Origin: Sesamum alatum
Lineage: Eukaryota > Streptophyta > Magnoliopsida > Lamiales > Pedaliaceae
Length of the DNA: 64,000 nucleotides
Assembly: GCA_034509735.1 (NCBI GenBank)
Contig: JACGWO010000007.1
Coordinates: 27,184,046 to 27,248,045, forward strand
Direction of reading: 5' to 3'
The translations under genes were made by a program, and so were the position numbers. The notes beneath the pieces are model-generated. The model saw only the letters and a list, made by a program, of their open reading frames with translations, searched no databases and had not been told where the DNA came from. The stretch's first letter is position 1. Each line of letters opens with the position of its first letter. Positions 1 through 12,681 of this stretch are shown one piece after another.

Positions 1-804
1 TATTAAATGATTCTGATATGTTGTTAACAATTACATAACACTTCGTTTGTAGTGGAACGAAACACCTTGCCCAATGATGTGATGGAATGTTTTGCAGCCA
101 TTCATACGGAGTGAGTTGATTGGGCCTTTTCGGCCACCCGATTTCATTCTGTTTCATGACTCTTAAATGTTGTTTCACATTTTATGTAGAAGTAGCCTTC
201 CAGAATAATTTTTTTTAGCTCATGTCCCTTAAACTTCACTTTAAAATTGTTGTACATGTGCCTCAAACAATACATTTGTTCAGCATGTGTAGCAAGTGTG
301 TTAACTGCTTCAATTTACCCCTTCTGCTTGTCAGATATAAATGCCCATCCCCTCTCATCTGCAGCCCCAATATCCCTCAGCAACAGGTTTAAAAACGACT
401 CCCAACTATCTGCCTTTTCAGCCTCAACAAATGCAAATGCAGTTAGATATATGTTATCATTTTTATCCCTTACCACAACTGATAACAATTGACCTTTATA
501 CACCCATTTCAAAAAGCACCAATCTAGCCCAATTATAGGTCTGCATCCATTTAAAAAAACCCTCCTTTAACCCCGAAAAACACACATACATTCTCTGCAA
601 TACAGGGGGACTCAAAGCCCTATCAACCTTCAAGACAAAGGTGCTAGTGGGATTGTGTTTTGCAACTGTGGCACAATAATCATAGAGCCTATGATATTGT
701 TCTTTTATGTTCCCCCTCACCAGCTCTAATGCATGTCTTTTTGCCCTATACACCTTGTCGGGTAAAATAAAAATCAAGTTATAGAAAATATGCACCATTA
801 GCAC
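1..804 (-). pseudogene. MULE (MURA-type) transposase fragment
   Basis: Read on the minus strand, 804-496 encodes a MULE-transposase-like stretch. It includes 'YRAKRHALELVRGN', then 'YDYCATV', and ends near a conserved 'QRMYVCFSGLKEGF' motif. After a frame change, 512-315 encodes 'GQLLSVVVRDKNDN', then 'WESFLNLLLRDIG' and 'GWAFISDKQKG', the region around the first catalytic Asp block of plant MULE transposases. A third piece, 300-240, reads 'EAVNTLATHAEQ' and 'CLRHMYNN', the next conserved block. The frames are broken, so this is a dead fragment that continues beyond the left window edge. The order of blocks agrees with the family. The SWIM zinc-finger end is not in the window. Confidence 0.8.
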
Positions 805-1679
805 ATATATAAATTAGTAAAGGGACCCCAACACAAGACCCCATATACATTAAAAAAATCGAATCGTAATAAAAAAGAACCCCTAAAATTCAAAATTTTG
901 TCCCCGTTTGTAGAACATTAATTAAAGGAGTGGGGGCAATTTCTTTTCAAAATCTGCCAAAACCCCTCATTTTTACCCATTCAAGAAACCCTAATTGGTC
1001 AAAGAAGAATATTTCTGTTTTATGCAAGTCTATGTCGTTTTAGTTTTCGAAGCATTTGGCTCTTATTCTTGTTTCCCTCATCTTTATTTGTTTGAGGAAT
1101 GTACATATTGGTTTTTGGCATATATGCACATTGAGCTAGCTATCTCCGAGAAGGATTACAAAAGGTTCAGGCTTGTGGGGGGCCATCTTTTTCTTTTTGT
1201 AAAATTAGACTTCCCAAACACTACAAATATGAACAATATGAAGAACCCTCTTCTTCAGTTTCTTCTTTTCCTCGCAAATCACTTGAAAATACATCGTGGG
1301 TCTTCTCTCAATGATGCAAACAAACCATTCCCTCTATTTCTTTAGTGAAAATCAAAATCTATCTTCCAAAATTTCCCTTAAATCATACCCAAGAACCCTA
1401 GAAATTTTTTCACCCTTTCTTCTCTCGTCTTTTCCTTATTTTCTCTCTCTTCAATTTACCGTCTGTCAAATACATAGATAAAATGCATTCAATTTCACTG
1501 AAGGGTATAACGGGAAGTTCACTAATTTTTCTAATGCCGTTAGTTGTAAAAGTCAAAAGAGGACAGTGCGCAGACTTTTATAAAACACAAGGTACCATTT
1601 AGCCTATTTTCATATCAAAGGGGGTTTTTAGCATGTTTGCTAAAACACCAGGGGGGAGGGGGGGTTGGCATTTTACCCT
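1..1679 (-). mobile_element. Right end of a decayed Mutator-like element (MULE)
   Basis: The stretch 1500-1679 has the terminal layout of the other MULEs in this window: a TAATGCCGTTAG-type block (1530-1545), then repeated 'aacacaagg...', 'caaaggggg' and 'aacaccagggggg' motifs about 30 bp apart, ending in 'ttttaccc' at 1679. The left terminus lies outside the window. Transposase remains are at 1-804 on the minus strand. From 805 to 1500 I see only AT-rich sequence and short open frames without recognisable domains, so the N-terminal part of the transposase gene is missing or unrecognisable. No target-site duplication can be tested because only one end is present. Confidence 0.7.
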
Positions 1680-1823
1680 AAATTTAATTTAGCTATACCA
1701 TCAATTTCACTTCAATACTCAGCCGTCAACAAATTTTCAAAATTGAGACTTTATTATTTACATGGGCATGTAACTTTCACTCACGATTCATTACTATTCA
1801 ATATATTAAAAGAAGAGGAGAAT

Positions 1824-1872
1824 GTATGTGTGTGAGAGAGAGAGAGTGAGAGAGAAGAGAGAAAGAGAATCT
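1824..1872. repeat. GT/GA microsatellite
   Basis: A short run of (tg)n followed by imperfect (ga)n. It is simple-sequence DNA with no gene attached that I can identify. Confidence 0.7.
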
Positions 1873-2340
1873 TTCCCACATAGCAAACCTTATATCCAAG
1901 AAGAAAAAAGAAAAAAGAAACATTGTGAAGTCCAAATTTTTTTCTAAAAGTTTTATTTTAAAAATCGAAGAAAATAAAGGGATTGTATTTACACTTCAAA
2001 TATTGAGCACTTACCTTTTAAAGTTAGTACTTCTTATAAAATTTATATTTAAAATAAAATATTTAAACAAGAGAAGAAGAGGCACAAATGCATATCCAAA
2101 AAAACAAAAGAGACGCAAAAAGAAAGAAATAAAGACCTGCCATTGCTGTTGTGCTCTAGGGGGTACTTGTTGTGATTCTGGTGGCGGTGGAAGTGGTGCC
2201 GACACATTAAAATTAAGTAGCTACAAAAGATCACACTATTGACCATCCAACACAAGTAAAAGTAGTGTTTCCCAATATTAATTCCATTTACAATATGAAA
2301 ATCAACATATGTTAGAGATCATACAAAACTATAAAACACT

Positions 2341-2811
2341 AAATAAAGATCTACATTGTTTCCATTATTTTAGTTGTGCGCCATTGTTTCTTGTGTGCAG
2401 AAAGTATTGTGTGGAGTATGTGCCTATGAGAGAGACTGGGTAAACAAATGAAGACAAAGGCAAGAGCGTGAGCAAACAATTGATAGGTAATTATGTATGT
2501 GAGTGTTTATGTTAGTAAATATATAAAGAGTGAATGTAATTGACACAATTCTCGATAATATCTACTCTGGCTTATGTAAGATGTTTTCATAACAAACAGT
2601 GAGTATGATGCCATGTCAACAGATCATATTTACCCAAATTCACAGTCACAGCATAAATACTTATTAATTGTTTACTCACACTCTTGTCTTTGTCTCCACT
2701 CTTTATTGCTCAGTCTCTCTCACGCACACATACTCCACACAACACTTTGTGCGCACAAGAAACAATGGCGCACAACTCAAATGATGGAAGCAATGTAGAT
2801 ATATCTTTACT
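2341..2811. repeat. Inverted repeat, arms about 173 bp, loop about 123 bp
   Basis: 2341-2513 and 2637-2811 are imperfect reverse complements. Left-arm blocks such as 'agttgtgcgccattgtttct' (2381-2400) recur in reverse complement at 2761-2778, and the GTGTGGAGTATGTG and caattgata blocks recur in the same order. The unit could be a decayed foldback MITE or an inverted duplication of a short transcribed sequence. No target duplication is clear. A short open frame starting at 2765 on the right arm does not resemble any family I know. Confidence 0.55.
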
Positions 2812-3004
2812 TAGCGATTCAACTACATTCAACCTTTAATTGTATTTTATATTTTTTTTATGAGCTCTAAGGTATGTTAATTTTCTCCTTGCAGATGGAA
2901 CCAATACAGGAAAAAGACTACTTTTAAGGGTGTTGGAGAGTTAATGGTATGTTTTTTTGAGAGCCACTTATTTTAATGCGTCCGCACCACCTCCACCATC
3001 ACCA

Positions 3005-4063
3005 ACTTTAGGGAGTATTTGCGCGAGCTTTGTAAAAGCACCTTTCAACTTTTGGGTTGAAAAAAGTACTTTTGAGGTGTTTGAGATGCCTCTACAAAAA
3101 GTATTTTTGAGCCAAAAGCTAGAAGCACCTTGGGGGTGCTTCTAGCTACTTTGGCTTTTTTGTAAGTAAATTCAACTTTCTTTGGACTACTTTAGACTCA
3201 CTATAGTAATATTAATTCAGTTTTATCCTTTTCAAAATTGTTCATCTAAAGTTGATATTAGAATTTTCAAATAATTTAAATAATTTATCACTAAAAAATT
3301 TTATAATTTTACATATTTAAATTATAAATTTAAATTATAAATTTTTTATGTTATTTTCTATATTATTTGATATTATTCATATATCATAGAAAGATATAAA
3401 CTTTGCTATGAATAATAAACAATACTTTTTTTGGTAATCATGCAAGTTTATTTATTGTGTATGAATTAACAACTACATTACATAGTGGGAACATTATTGA
3501 ATTAGATATTCAATTTTTTCATTAGTGTTCAATATTTTAGTAATATAAATGAAAAATATTTGTAAAAATAAATATGAGATACGCTAATTACAATAAAATT
3601 TATTTATTTTTGAGGAAAAATTATTATTATCAAAAGGCAAATGCAAATATTAAGCAAAAATAATATCCTTTTAACGCATGTGGACAAAACGGTCTTTAAC
3701 CAATGAAGTTTTTTTAAGAAGTGCTTTTTTTTGGGGGTGGGGGAATGTAAACTTTCATTAAAATAAAGGTAGAGTACAAATACAACAAGGCGGGAAGCCG
3801 AGCTCGATAACACGGCCATGTTACGTACTGTTACTACAACAAAAAGCACGCCTATCCAAACACAGCCGTGTGCTTATGGGTACACGGCCGTGTAGTAGAC
3901 TAGAAGTGCTTTTTTTCTCAAACATTACCCAATTAAGCTTTTTTCTGCTTTTCACTTTTTCTTTTACAAACACTACCCACTTTTGATTCTATTACAACTT
4001 CCAACTTTCTCTACGAAAATCACTTCTCTAAAAGCAGAAGTTTTCACAAACACTCACTCAATC
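3005..4063. mobile_element. Candidate hAT-like MITE with a nested insertion
   Basis: The left side begins 'agggagtatttgcgcgagc' with repeated AAAAGCAC/AAAAGTA motifs. The right side, read in reverse, begins 'gagtgagtgtttgtgaaaac' and has the same AAAAGCAGAAGTG-type motifs (3900-4063). Such AAGCxxAAGT-rich ends are typical of plant hAT-like MITEs. An unrelated GC-richer insert lies between about 3690 and 3895, with 'acacggcc' occurring several times. Boundaries are approximate and I found no convincing target duplication. Confidence 0.35.
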
Positions 4064-4141
4064 ATTTTTCTAAAAGCCCAAAATAAAGGAGTGCCCCATC
4101 TGTCAGCCCAGCAGACCCAACTTGTTGGCCCAAAATAAAAG

Positions 4142-5351
4142 GGCTAAATAGCATAAAATCCCCCTGTGTTTTGAAAACTCAACAAAAAACTCCCTTATGT
4201 TTTAAAAATAGGCTAAAACTCCCCCTCTATTTTCTTAAATGTAGCTCGATCGCCCTACTCCGTCAAGTGTAACTAACGCCGTTAAATTTTTTATAAAGTG
4301 ACAGTTACGCCCTTACTTATTATAAATTATTTCTTATTTCGATGATCGTTGGATCTTTTTGAATGAATAAAAATCGTTGGATCTGATCAATTCATTTTAA
4401 CCATTGGATCTAAAAAATTGAAGGTCCAGATTTAACAAATTTATATTATATGCAAATTATAAAAATTAAATAATTATTATTTAATATAAATTCAATAAAA
4501 AATTAAACCTTACACCCCACCCCACCCCCCACCCACCCACCCACTCGCCGCCTCCGCAGAGAAGAGCGACGCCATCGCCCCCCAATCTGGGCGACGCGAC
4601 GCCGCCCAGACCAGGCGCTGGGCGATGGCATCGTCGTCGCCCAGATTCGGTGGCGATGGCGACGGGCGCCATCGCCCTTCTTGGCGGGGGCGGCGGCGAT
4701 GCCGTCCCCCGCATTTAAAAAATTTAATTAAGATTTAACTAAAATAAAACTAACAAAATTAAATTTTAAAATGTTTTAAGATTTTCAAAAAAAAATAAGA
4801 AATTTGATTTTCATTTAATTATCATAACTAGAACTATTAAATTTTTATTGTAAATATAAATATATCATAGTAATTTAATTTTAAATATTAATGAAAATAA
4901 ATAATATAAATTATTCATAGTAAATAAAATAATTTATTAAAATGTATTTTAATTAAATAATAATTTAAATTAATTTATTCATAATATTAGTATTTTGATA
5001 TTTAAATAAATATAGTTAAGACCAAAAAATTATATTTTTATAATGGCTGAAAATACAAAAGAAAAGCACTAAAAATAAGGTTAAAATAAGTAATTTTGAC
5101 TATGGTAATTTTAGACACAATATAGGGGCATTTTAGTCAAAAATACCCAAAACTAAGGGCCATAACGTCAGAAACACCCCACCAAGCGCACCACTCGTGC
5201 GTGGATTACACTCTTCGTCAAATTGCTAACAGAATGGGGGTTTTTTTGCCGAGATTTTTAAAACACAAGGGGGTTTTTTGTCTATTTTAATAACACAAGG
5301 GGTTTTTTAGCTATTTCAGTAAAACACAGGGGGGTAAAATGGAGTTTGTCC
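4142..5351. mobile_element. Non-autonomous MULE with GC-rich core (copy 1)
   Basis: It is flanked by an exact 9-bp direct repeat, AAATAAAAG (4133-4141 and 5352-5360), the Mutator hallmark. The inverted ends start 'ggctaaatagcat' on the left and, in reverse, 'ggacaaactccat' on the right. Both then carry 'cccc(t)tgtgtttt' repeats about 30 bp apart and a 'taacgccgttaa' block (4270-4281). The flanks are very AT-rich, but 4500-4715 is strongly GC-rich with iterated GGCGATGG/GCGACG motifs. A related core is in the element at 49748-51146. No transposase is encoded. A 77-codon open frame over the GC core on the minus strand is low-complexity and probably not a gene. Confidence 0.85.
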
Positions 5352-5360
5352 AAATAAAAG

Positions 5361-7245
5361 GTATCAGTGTGGCAGACTTATAAAACAAAGCCCAATGCAC
5401 ACGCTCACACGATGAACAGCGGGACGACACATCATATGGATTCTACGACATAGGCCATGTAACCATAAAAGATCTCCAACTAACCTTTCTATATTAGCGG
5501 AACCAACCAAATCAATAGCTACTAACCACATCTCGTGTTTTTTCGGGTTGACTGGGCAATGGTTGTTCAACAATCATAACTCTTCAAAGATAAATCAAAA
5601 TCAGGTTTGGATACTCTTGTTAGTTAGCTAACATCCGTAGGTTTCTATTGATATGCAAGTCGCCCTAACTAACTCCCAGATTTCGCCCTAAGCCCCTCTA
5701 TAAATGGAGATGATGTTGTAGTAAAAAAGGTAACTCAAGTCACTCATATTTAACACACTTGTCACTCTCGCAAAATAGTAAGGATACTCGTTTCATGCTC
5801 TTTTTCAGCACTCTACCAACTCATTCTAGCTTACATTTTCACCACTCCAAATAACTCATTTCACCATTGTCTCTCGTTATTTAAAGTTTTCTTGTTTATT
5901 TCTCAGTCATTTAGGTACTAATTTAACATCGAAGTGTTAACCCTTGTTTTGTAGGTTAGTCCTTAGGTGATCATAGAATTTTCGAAGATCCTTCAACAAT
6001 TGTGATGCTACTGGACTCGAGTACACATCAAATATATATTGAGATAAAAATATTTGAAATAGTGTATATTAACTTCTATTTTCTAGTTAAATTTTATTAA
6101 AACTCTTTGATTGTAAACCTATAAATGTTTGAGTTAAACTCATTATTCAACACTCTTGATCATTGAATAAGTATTTTTTATTTAAATCTTTAGTTTTTGT
6201 ATAATTAGTTTAGGTTAGAGTTGTTGTCCTACATCAATTTGCGGTAGAGATAAATTTTGATCCAAATCCATTTTCGCATCAATTAATTTTCCAACCATTT
6301 AATCTTTATTTAGATGCCAATGTTGTTACCGCGCCTCATCAACATAAAGAGATTCATACACCCGACTATAGATGCTAATCCACTATTAGCAACAAAGTAA
6401 CGAAGAATAATAAGAATGTGGAAGTCTATGTTGAATGTCAAGACATGAACTACTTATAAGATGATATATAACATCCTTACTTGTTGTATAAAGATCACAA
6501 TATACCATGAGTTTTCGCCACTGAGCAGAGTACCTAGCAACAGAAGTGGCTCTGGTGGATATTTTATAAACTAGAAAAAAATTGAGTTAAAAAAAATTTA
6601 AAAAAAACATATTTACGTCTAAAAAAGTTTTCATCTCAAAATAAATTGTTGGTTTGTTATAAAACTAAGTTTTATATTCAACTTGACACCAATAATGTTC
6701 ATTATCTCCACATAATTTACTTTTAACAAAATAAATGCACTAAAAAATGTATACATTATACCAATTAAAATAATCTTCTAACTTAATTACCCAATTCAAA
6801 AAGTAATTTTCATTAGAATTTCAAAAATACATAAAATGAATTTGATGTGAAAACTCATAAGACGATGGATTCCTAGTTTGTGGATAAAGAAGATTGTTTG
6901 TTTATTTATTTGAATTAGTAGAATACATAAGAACAAAAAAGACCTATGCAAACTAATAAAAAAACCGAGGAAGAGACAATTAAATCAGTTCTCAAGTTAA
7001 AATCAAAATAAAAAAAAATAATTCTTTTTAGAATCAATAATAATATCAGTGATGGTAGTAGAAAATATAACATTAGAGGGGCATTTCACAGTAGTTAAAA
7101 TTGGAGAAAAGTCGCCAATCACGATGATCTGATCGCTCCCATTAAATTATTGATCCGTCCTCAATTAAGAATGACAATCACTCAACAATAATTAATTAGG
7201 CAACCTGAGTTATTATAAATGTACAATGATTGAGGCTGAGTCTAT
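5361..7245. other. Gene-free AT-rich stretch, possible old LTR remnant
   Basis: No credible coding region. Around 5690-5790 the sequence 'ctctataaatggaga' followed by a C/T-rich, transcript-leader-like stretch resembles the promoter part of a retrotransposon LTR. I could not find paired ends or a primer binding site, so this is only a suggestion. Confidence 0.3.
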
Positions 7246-7356
7246 GAATAAATTATACGTCATGTGTTTGAGTCCTAATGAATGTGTGGTTACCTGTAAT
7301 TTAGAAAATTACATCTAGTATCCTTGAAGTTTGCTTCTGTCTAACATATAGGTCCC
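7246..7356. mobile_element. Left fragment of a MITE split by the copia element
   Basis: Sequence such as 'aattacatctagtatcc' and 'ttgcttctgtctaacatata' matches the corresponding part of the MITEs at 20339 and 21026. The rest of the element continues after the copia insertion, at 19168. The 5-bp target duplication GTCCC (7352-7356) closes this part. The left terminus near 7246 is eroded. Confidence 0.65.
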
Positions 7357-9544
7357 TGAATGACAAGTGGATCCACCCGGGAGCGCAAGAGGAAGCAATA
7401 ATTTTTAAAAGATTGCATAAATAAAAGCAAATCATCATCAACATCCCAAGGGGTGTACCCTTGGGTGCTCAACCGAGCGTTCAATGTAGGATATAATAAT
7501 AAAATGATGTATGTAACATATAGAGCATAGATATACAAAAGAAACTACAAAAGCGTAAATCAAATAATTACTTTTGTAGTTTTGTTCCTTGCACGGCTAC
7601 AAGAGTTGTTCCTCTCCGGAAATGTTCACCAAGTTCAAACGTATGAACTCTCTAACAAAGTCCACACCACACCGGGAGAGATCACATTTTTCTTGCTAGA
7701 GAAAAACGGATCTAAGAGGATATGATTCAAGAAGATACAACAATATATTGTTAGTGTATCTTCTTGATCTAGTTTTGTTCTTCAATATGATCCAAGATCA
7801 ATGAAGAACAAAGAGCGTAGTATGTGTGTAGAGAGGGGCCGAAAATTGAGAGCGAAAATGAGAGTGTGTTTTTCTTCTTTTTCCTAGAAAAAGATAAAAT
7901 GTAATTCACTTACTTTGATGATAGTATATACTCATGTATATACTTAATTAATGTGATTATTGGAATGTATCTAGGTTCATCCAAGGATGTTTAGATACAC
8001 CCCAATCAATCCCACTAATTCATCAATCAAGCCTACAATCTCATAAGGTATGATTTAATCATAATTGATTTGTCCCTTACCAAAACTGACAAGTCAACAC
8101 TTCATCAAAGCCATGCATGGCCGATTTTAACGCTTCTAAAAAGAAGCAATTTTTGGTCATGCTTATTTAGGAAGAAGTACAACTTCTTCTCATTCCAAAA
8201 GTGGAATTAACACACCTCTTGGGCCAAAATTTAATGGATCGGGTTTTATTGTAATATAATTACAACAAGCCCAAAATTAAATCCTATTTAATTCAAGGTC
8301 CACTTAAATAATTCCCTTTAATCTTTTAATCCAATTAAAAGATCCAATTTTTGATTCTCCACTTTAATCGATAAATCCCATTTACCGATTAAAACGAGGG
8401 CCCGATACAATATCTACCTGTTTATCCAATGGACAATCCTTTAACTAATACTTACTCATTATCCTCTAAAATTGACTCCAAGTCAATTTCTTCACCTCCT
8501 CGATGATTTGTGTGTGACCCTTTAGGTTTATCCTCAGCTAGACTTGGGCCCGTGTCCAACAGGAGCTCGTTACCATGGGTAGCCGTCTAGCAACAGTCTA
8601 TGACACTAGAAATTAGGTTAATGTTGGCGTGAATAGTTAGGCGCCGATTTTGTACGGATACGGTCCTTCAGTCTACCATCTCCCGGCCTTACTCTAGGGT
8701 ATGGAATCGGGCGACGGTCCCATCCTTGACTAGGCGTCTATGCTTAATACTCGAAACTATGCATGCCTCATTGCATCAACACAGAAAATCATTTCTTGCT
8801 CGATCAACTACTATGGCCACAGTTTAAGTAGCATGAACGTGTCTCTGAGTGCATAGAGATACCTCTGTCACATACTAACAGGGGATGGATCCTCTTCTGG
8901 AAACCCACCGTCCTCGCTACACATTTTGACTGTACTGGATGAGGCTTATAATGATTATCTTACAGAATGACCACCTCTCGCCAGATCCAAGATACAACCA
9001 TCGTGTGCACGTGACTACCATGATTCCTCAAGTCTGAGGAATACTCCCGTACTATCGGAACAAGGGAAATCTAGTCATACCGACCAAGCCTCCAAGGCTT
9101 CCATATGATGATCCCCACAAGTCAGTTCAGTCGGCTCGACCCCAGTTGACCAACCCACCAAGATTGTATAGGCATCCCACACTTGTCGTTGATGAAACAC
9201 GACACTCATGCAATGAATACGACTCTTAGTGCAAGTTTTATAGGACTCTCGATGCCCTGTCTCGAGGTCCTCGACTTGGACGTTTCAAACCCAACCCTTA
9301 TCAGTTGGTTTCATAACCACCATCCAATGTGTGGTCCAACTGCATGGGTTGTTAATCGTGGTCTGTGGGCTTTGTTGTGATATATGAAAAACAACATTTA
9401 ACATATGAAAAATGAGCACAACAAAGAAAGTACCAATGGTAATGAACACTCATTTTATTCATTACATAATATTACGTTACATCAAGTTGTCAAAGAGGTT
9501 ACAAAATGCTCAACCTATTGGCTTTCTGGTCACCTATTCTAACA
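7357..9544 (-). repeat. copia 3' LTR (left in window)
   Basis: About 2.19 kb. On the minus strand it begins TGTTAGAATAGG and ends ...TTCA, the TG...CA form of LTRs. It aligns along its whole length with 15405-19162 apart from the foldback insertion there. It keeps the empty site 'ccacttaaataattccc' (about 8301-8320) for that insertion. Confidence 0.92.
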
Positions 9545-9556
9545 ATCTCCCAATTT
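9545..9556 (-). other. Polypurine tract of the copia element
   Basis: On the minus strand, a purine-rich run ending 'attgggagat' lies immediately before the 3' LTR start. This is the expected site for plus-strand priming. Confidence 0.65.
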
Positions 9557-9647
9557 ACCTAAAGCCAATCACCCATTGACCTCAAACCCATCTTATCCAG
9601 ATGTTGTGTATAGGCAACTTGCGATACGGGCTTAGTAAGTAGATTTG

Positions 9648-10180
9648 CTATGTTTTATGCCGAGCTGACTCGGTCATCTGAACGTCACCTCTGCTAACCA
9701 TCTCTCTTAGCAGATGGTAGCATATATGAATATGCTTGGATCGGTGATGAGATATCGGCTCCTTTGCTTGCACTATCGCCCCGTTGTTATCGCAGAAGAT
9801 AACTACTGGCTCAGCAATACTAGACACTACACCTAACTCTTGGATGTAGCTCTTCATACAAACCGCCTCCTTAGCAGCTTCCGGAGCTGCTATGTATTCA
9901 GATTCTGTGATGGGGTCCGCCATGGTAGCTTGCTTGGAACTCTTCCAAGCAACCACGCCACCATTTAGTCTGAACACGAAACCAGACTGAGACTTGGCAT
10001 CGTCGTCATCCAACTTAAGCTAGCATCGTTGTAGCCTTCCAGTATCAATTCTCCACCACCATAGATCAATAACATGTCCTTAGTCCTTTTCAGGTACTTG
10101 AGGATAGTCTTGATCGCCCTCCAGTGTGCCTCTCCGGCACACGTATGATATCGACTTGTCACACTCAAAATGAAAGCCAC
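9648..10180 (-). pseudogene. copia RNase H region
   Basis: Two overlapping frames on the minus strand carry the copia RNase H domain. The first (10180-9965) has 'YHTCAGEAHWRAIKTILKYL'-type sequence leading to 'GYNDASLSW'. The second (10013-9648) has 'SGFVFRLNGGVVAWKSSKQ', 'ESEYIAAPEAAKEAVCMK' and 'IFCDNNGAIVQAKEP'. The acidic active-site signature DA(D/S)...E...D...D is largely recognisable. The frame change near 10000 shows the gene is broken. It lies directly downstream of the RT part and upstream of the 3' LTR, as expected. Confidence 0.85.
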
Positions 10181-10243
10181 ATCAGGTCCAGTAGACTAGA
10201 TAGCGTACTGAATGTTGCCTATGGCTGAAGCATAGGGGATGTC

Positions 10244-11143
10244 CTACATCCGTTTAAGCTCCTCATCAGTCTTAGGAGAGTGCTTCTTGGACAGCTTAAT
10301 TCCATGCCTCATAGGAAGGAATCCTCGTTTTGAGTTCTCCATCTTGAATCTCTTCAAGACCTTCTCAATATACGAGGATTGGGCCATTCCTAATATCCTT
10401 CTAGATCTATTCCTATAGATCTTGATGCCAAGGATGTAGGATGCCTCACCCATATCCTTCATGAAAAATTGTGTTGACAACCAAGCTTTAGTGGTTCCCA
10501 ACATCTTAGCATCATTCCCAATGAGCAAGATGTCATCCACGTAAAGCTCTAGGAGCGCAACAGAGCTCCCACTGATCTTCTTGTATACACAAGCATCAGA
10601 CTCGTTTTTGATGAAATCATATGCCCGTATGACTTCATCAAAACATATGTTCCAACTTCGGGAAGCTTGTTTGAGGCCATAGATGGACCTTTGGAGATGG
10701 CAGACCTTCTGCTCTTTCCCAACAGTTGTGAAACCTTCCTGTTGATCCATATAGATCTCTTCCTCTACGAAACAGTTAAGGTAGGTGATTTTCACGTTCA
10801 TCTGCCATATTTCATAGTCATACCATGTTGCTATGGCTAGCAGTACCCGAATGGACTTAGCCACTGCTATGGGCGAGTAGGTTTCCTCAAAATCAACCCT
10901 GGGTCGTTGAGTGTAACCTTTCACCACAAGCCTAGTTTTAAAGGTTGTAACCTCCCTGTCAGCTCCAAGCTTATGTTTGTAGACCCATTTACACCCTACG
11001 GGTTTTACTCCTTTGGGTAGGTCCACTAGGGTCCAAACCTGGTTTGTACCCATCGAGTCCATTTTGAATTTCATAGCCTCAAGCCACTTATCCGAATCGA
11101 TGTTCGACATCACTTCTCCGTACGTCTTTGGATCATTATCCAA
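10244..11143 (-). pseudogene. copia reverse transcriptase region
   Basis: A 299-codon minus-strand frame holds an RVT_2 reverse transcriptase. Visible blocks in order are 'VGCKWVYKHKLGADR', 'DFEETYSPIAVAKSIR', 'YGLKQASRSW', the catalytic 'YVDDILLIGND' and 'DMGEASYILGIKIYR'. The frame is open over this stretch but is separated by stops and shifts from the integrase part upstream and RNase H downstream, so no full polyprotein can be made. This is the best preserved part of the element. Confidence 0.93.
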
Positions 11144-11276
11144 TTGATCAGTCAGACCCAGATATTCGTACCTATCAGGTGGTTGGGATACTTTAGTAGA
11201 AACTACAGGCTAAGATGTCGTTGTTGTCTCATGGGACACCTCACTTGATTCCTCAAGGAATACCTCATCACGTCGA

Positions 11277-11657
11277 CTACCCGATGGAAAACCCTTTTCT
11301 AAGAATACTGCGTTCCGCGAGACAAAAATTTTTTTCCTCAGAGGGATCATAGAAATAATACCCCACAATTTCTTTCGAATATCCAACGAACCTGCATAAA
11401 CTAGATCTGGAGTCCAGTTTATCTCCCACTAATCTCTTGACGTATGTGGGGCTACCCCACACTTTCAAGTATTTGTAGGAAGCAGTCTTGCCATGATATG
11501 GCATTTTGGATATCTTCTTAGATGGAGCCATGTTCAAAAGTTTGGTCGCCGTCTCAAGAGCATATCCGTAGAAGGACAACGGGAGTTCGGTAAAACTCAT
11601 CATGGATCGGAGCATGTCCAACAAGGTCCGATTCCTCCTTTCAGACACACCATTCAA
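11277..11657 (-). pseudogene. copia integrase C-terminal region
   Basis: The minus-strand frame starts at 'NGVSERRNRTLLDM', the end of the integrase catalytic core ('NG..ER.N.TL' block with the last catalytic Glu). It continues through 'WGSPTYVKRL' and 'FVGYSKEIVGYYFYDP', the conserved GKGY-like C-terminal module of copia integrases. Sequence between 11657 and 11908 still resembles integrase core but is interrupted by stops. It therefore belongs to the dead polyprotein. Confidence 0.88.
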
Positions 11658-11907
11658 GTATGGTGTCCTAGGAGGAGTCCACTGAGAGAGAATTCCATTC
11701 TCTTTTAGATAATCAGTGAATTCGCCACTTAAATACTCTCCACCTCGGTCACACCGAAGGGCTTTGATCTTACAACCGGTTTAGTTCTCTACTTCAAGTC
11801 TGTATTCCTTAAACCTTCCAAAGGCTTCAAACTTGTACTTCATCAGGTAAACATAATAAAACCGTGAGTGATCATCAGTAAAGGTTATGAAGTACGAGTA
11901 CCCAACT

Positions 11908-12640
11908 CTAGCTTGAGTATTTCATGGACCACAGACGTTTGTATGGATCAAATCCAACAGACCGTTGGCTAGCGTGCTTTTGTCCAACAAAGGGTTTTTT
12001 GGTCATCTTTCCCTTTAGACAAGACTCGCAGGTTGGTAGGTTGTCCAAATCGTCTATTTCTAGACTCTTTGAGTCCACCAACCTTCTTATCCTATCTTTA
12101 GAGATATGACCTAACTTCGCATGCCATATCTGTGCATTATCTTGATTATCATGTTTTCGTTTGTGTTCTGCAGTCATAATCCAATTAGACTGTTGAAGTA
12201 TGTACAGGCCGTTTACTAATATACCAAGCAAATGAGACACACCATCATTGATAATATAACAACCACTTTTATTGATGGTGAAAGAATAACACTCCTTATC
12301 CAGGACGGGTATAGATACAATATTATTTATCATGCTAGGTACATAAAAACAATCATTTGGTACTATCCTAACATGACTACTAATATCTAACTCTATTGAT
12401 CCTACGGCTTCTGCAACAACAGCCTTGCCATCGCCTAGCCTCAAGATCATTTCATCCTTGGTTAGCCTTCTACTTCTTTGCAGCACCTACAAATCATTAC
12501 AGATGTGAGCACCACATCCGGTATCCAATAACAAAGAAGCGGAATTCGTTATCATGTTTACTTCAACCACAAACATACCTAGATTAGAGAGGAGTTGTGG
12601 GCACTCTCTCTTCCAATGCCCCTTTCCTTGACAATGCATG
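11908..12640 (-). pseudogene. copia zinc knuckle, protease and GAG-pre-integrase region
   Basis: On the minus strand, 12642-12601 encodes the nucleocapsid CCHC knuckle 'CMHCQGKGHWKREC'. Around 12540-12505 it encodes the aspartic protease active site 'LLLDTGCGAH', soon followed by a stop. The open frame 12486-11908 then carries the rest of the protease and the GAG-pre-integrase zinc domain, 'IWHAKLGHISKDRI...' ending 'CESCLKGKM' (HHCC pattern). Domain order is as in intact copia polyproteins. The stop after the protease site and the later shifts make it non-functional. Confidence 0.88.
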
Positions 12641-12681
12641 CAGACATCATTTGCCTTAAACTGCTGAGAATCCCGGGCCTT

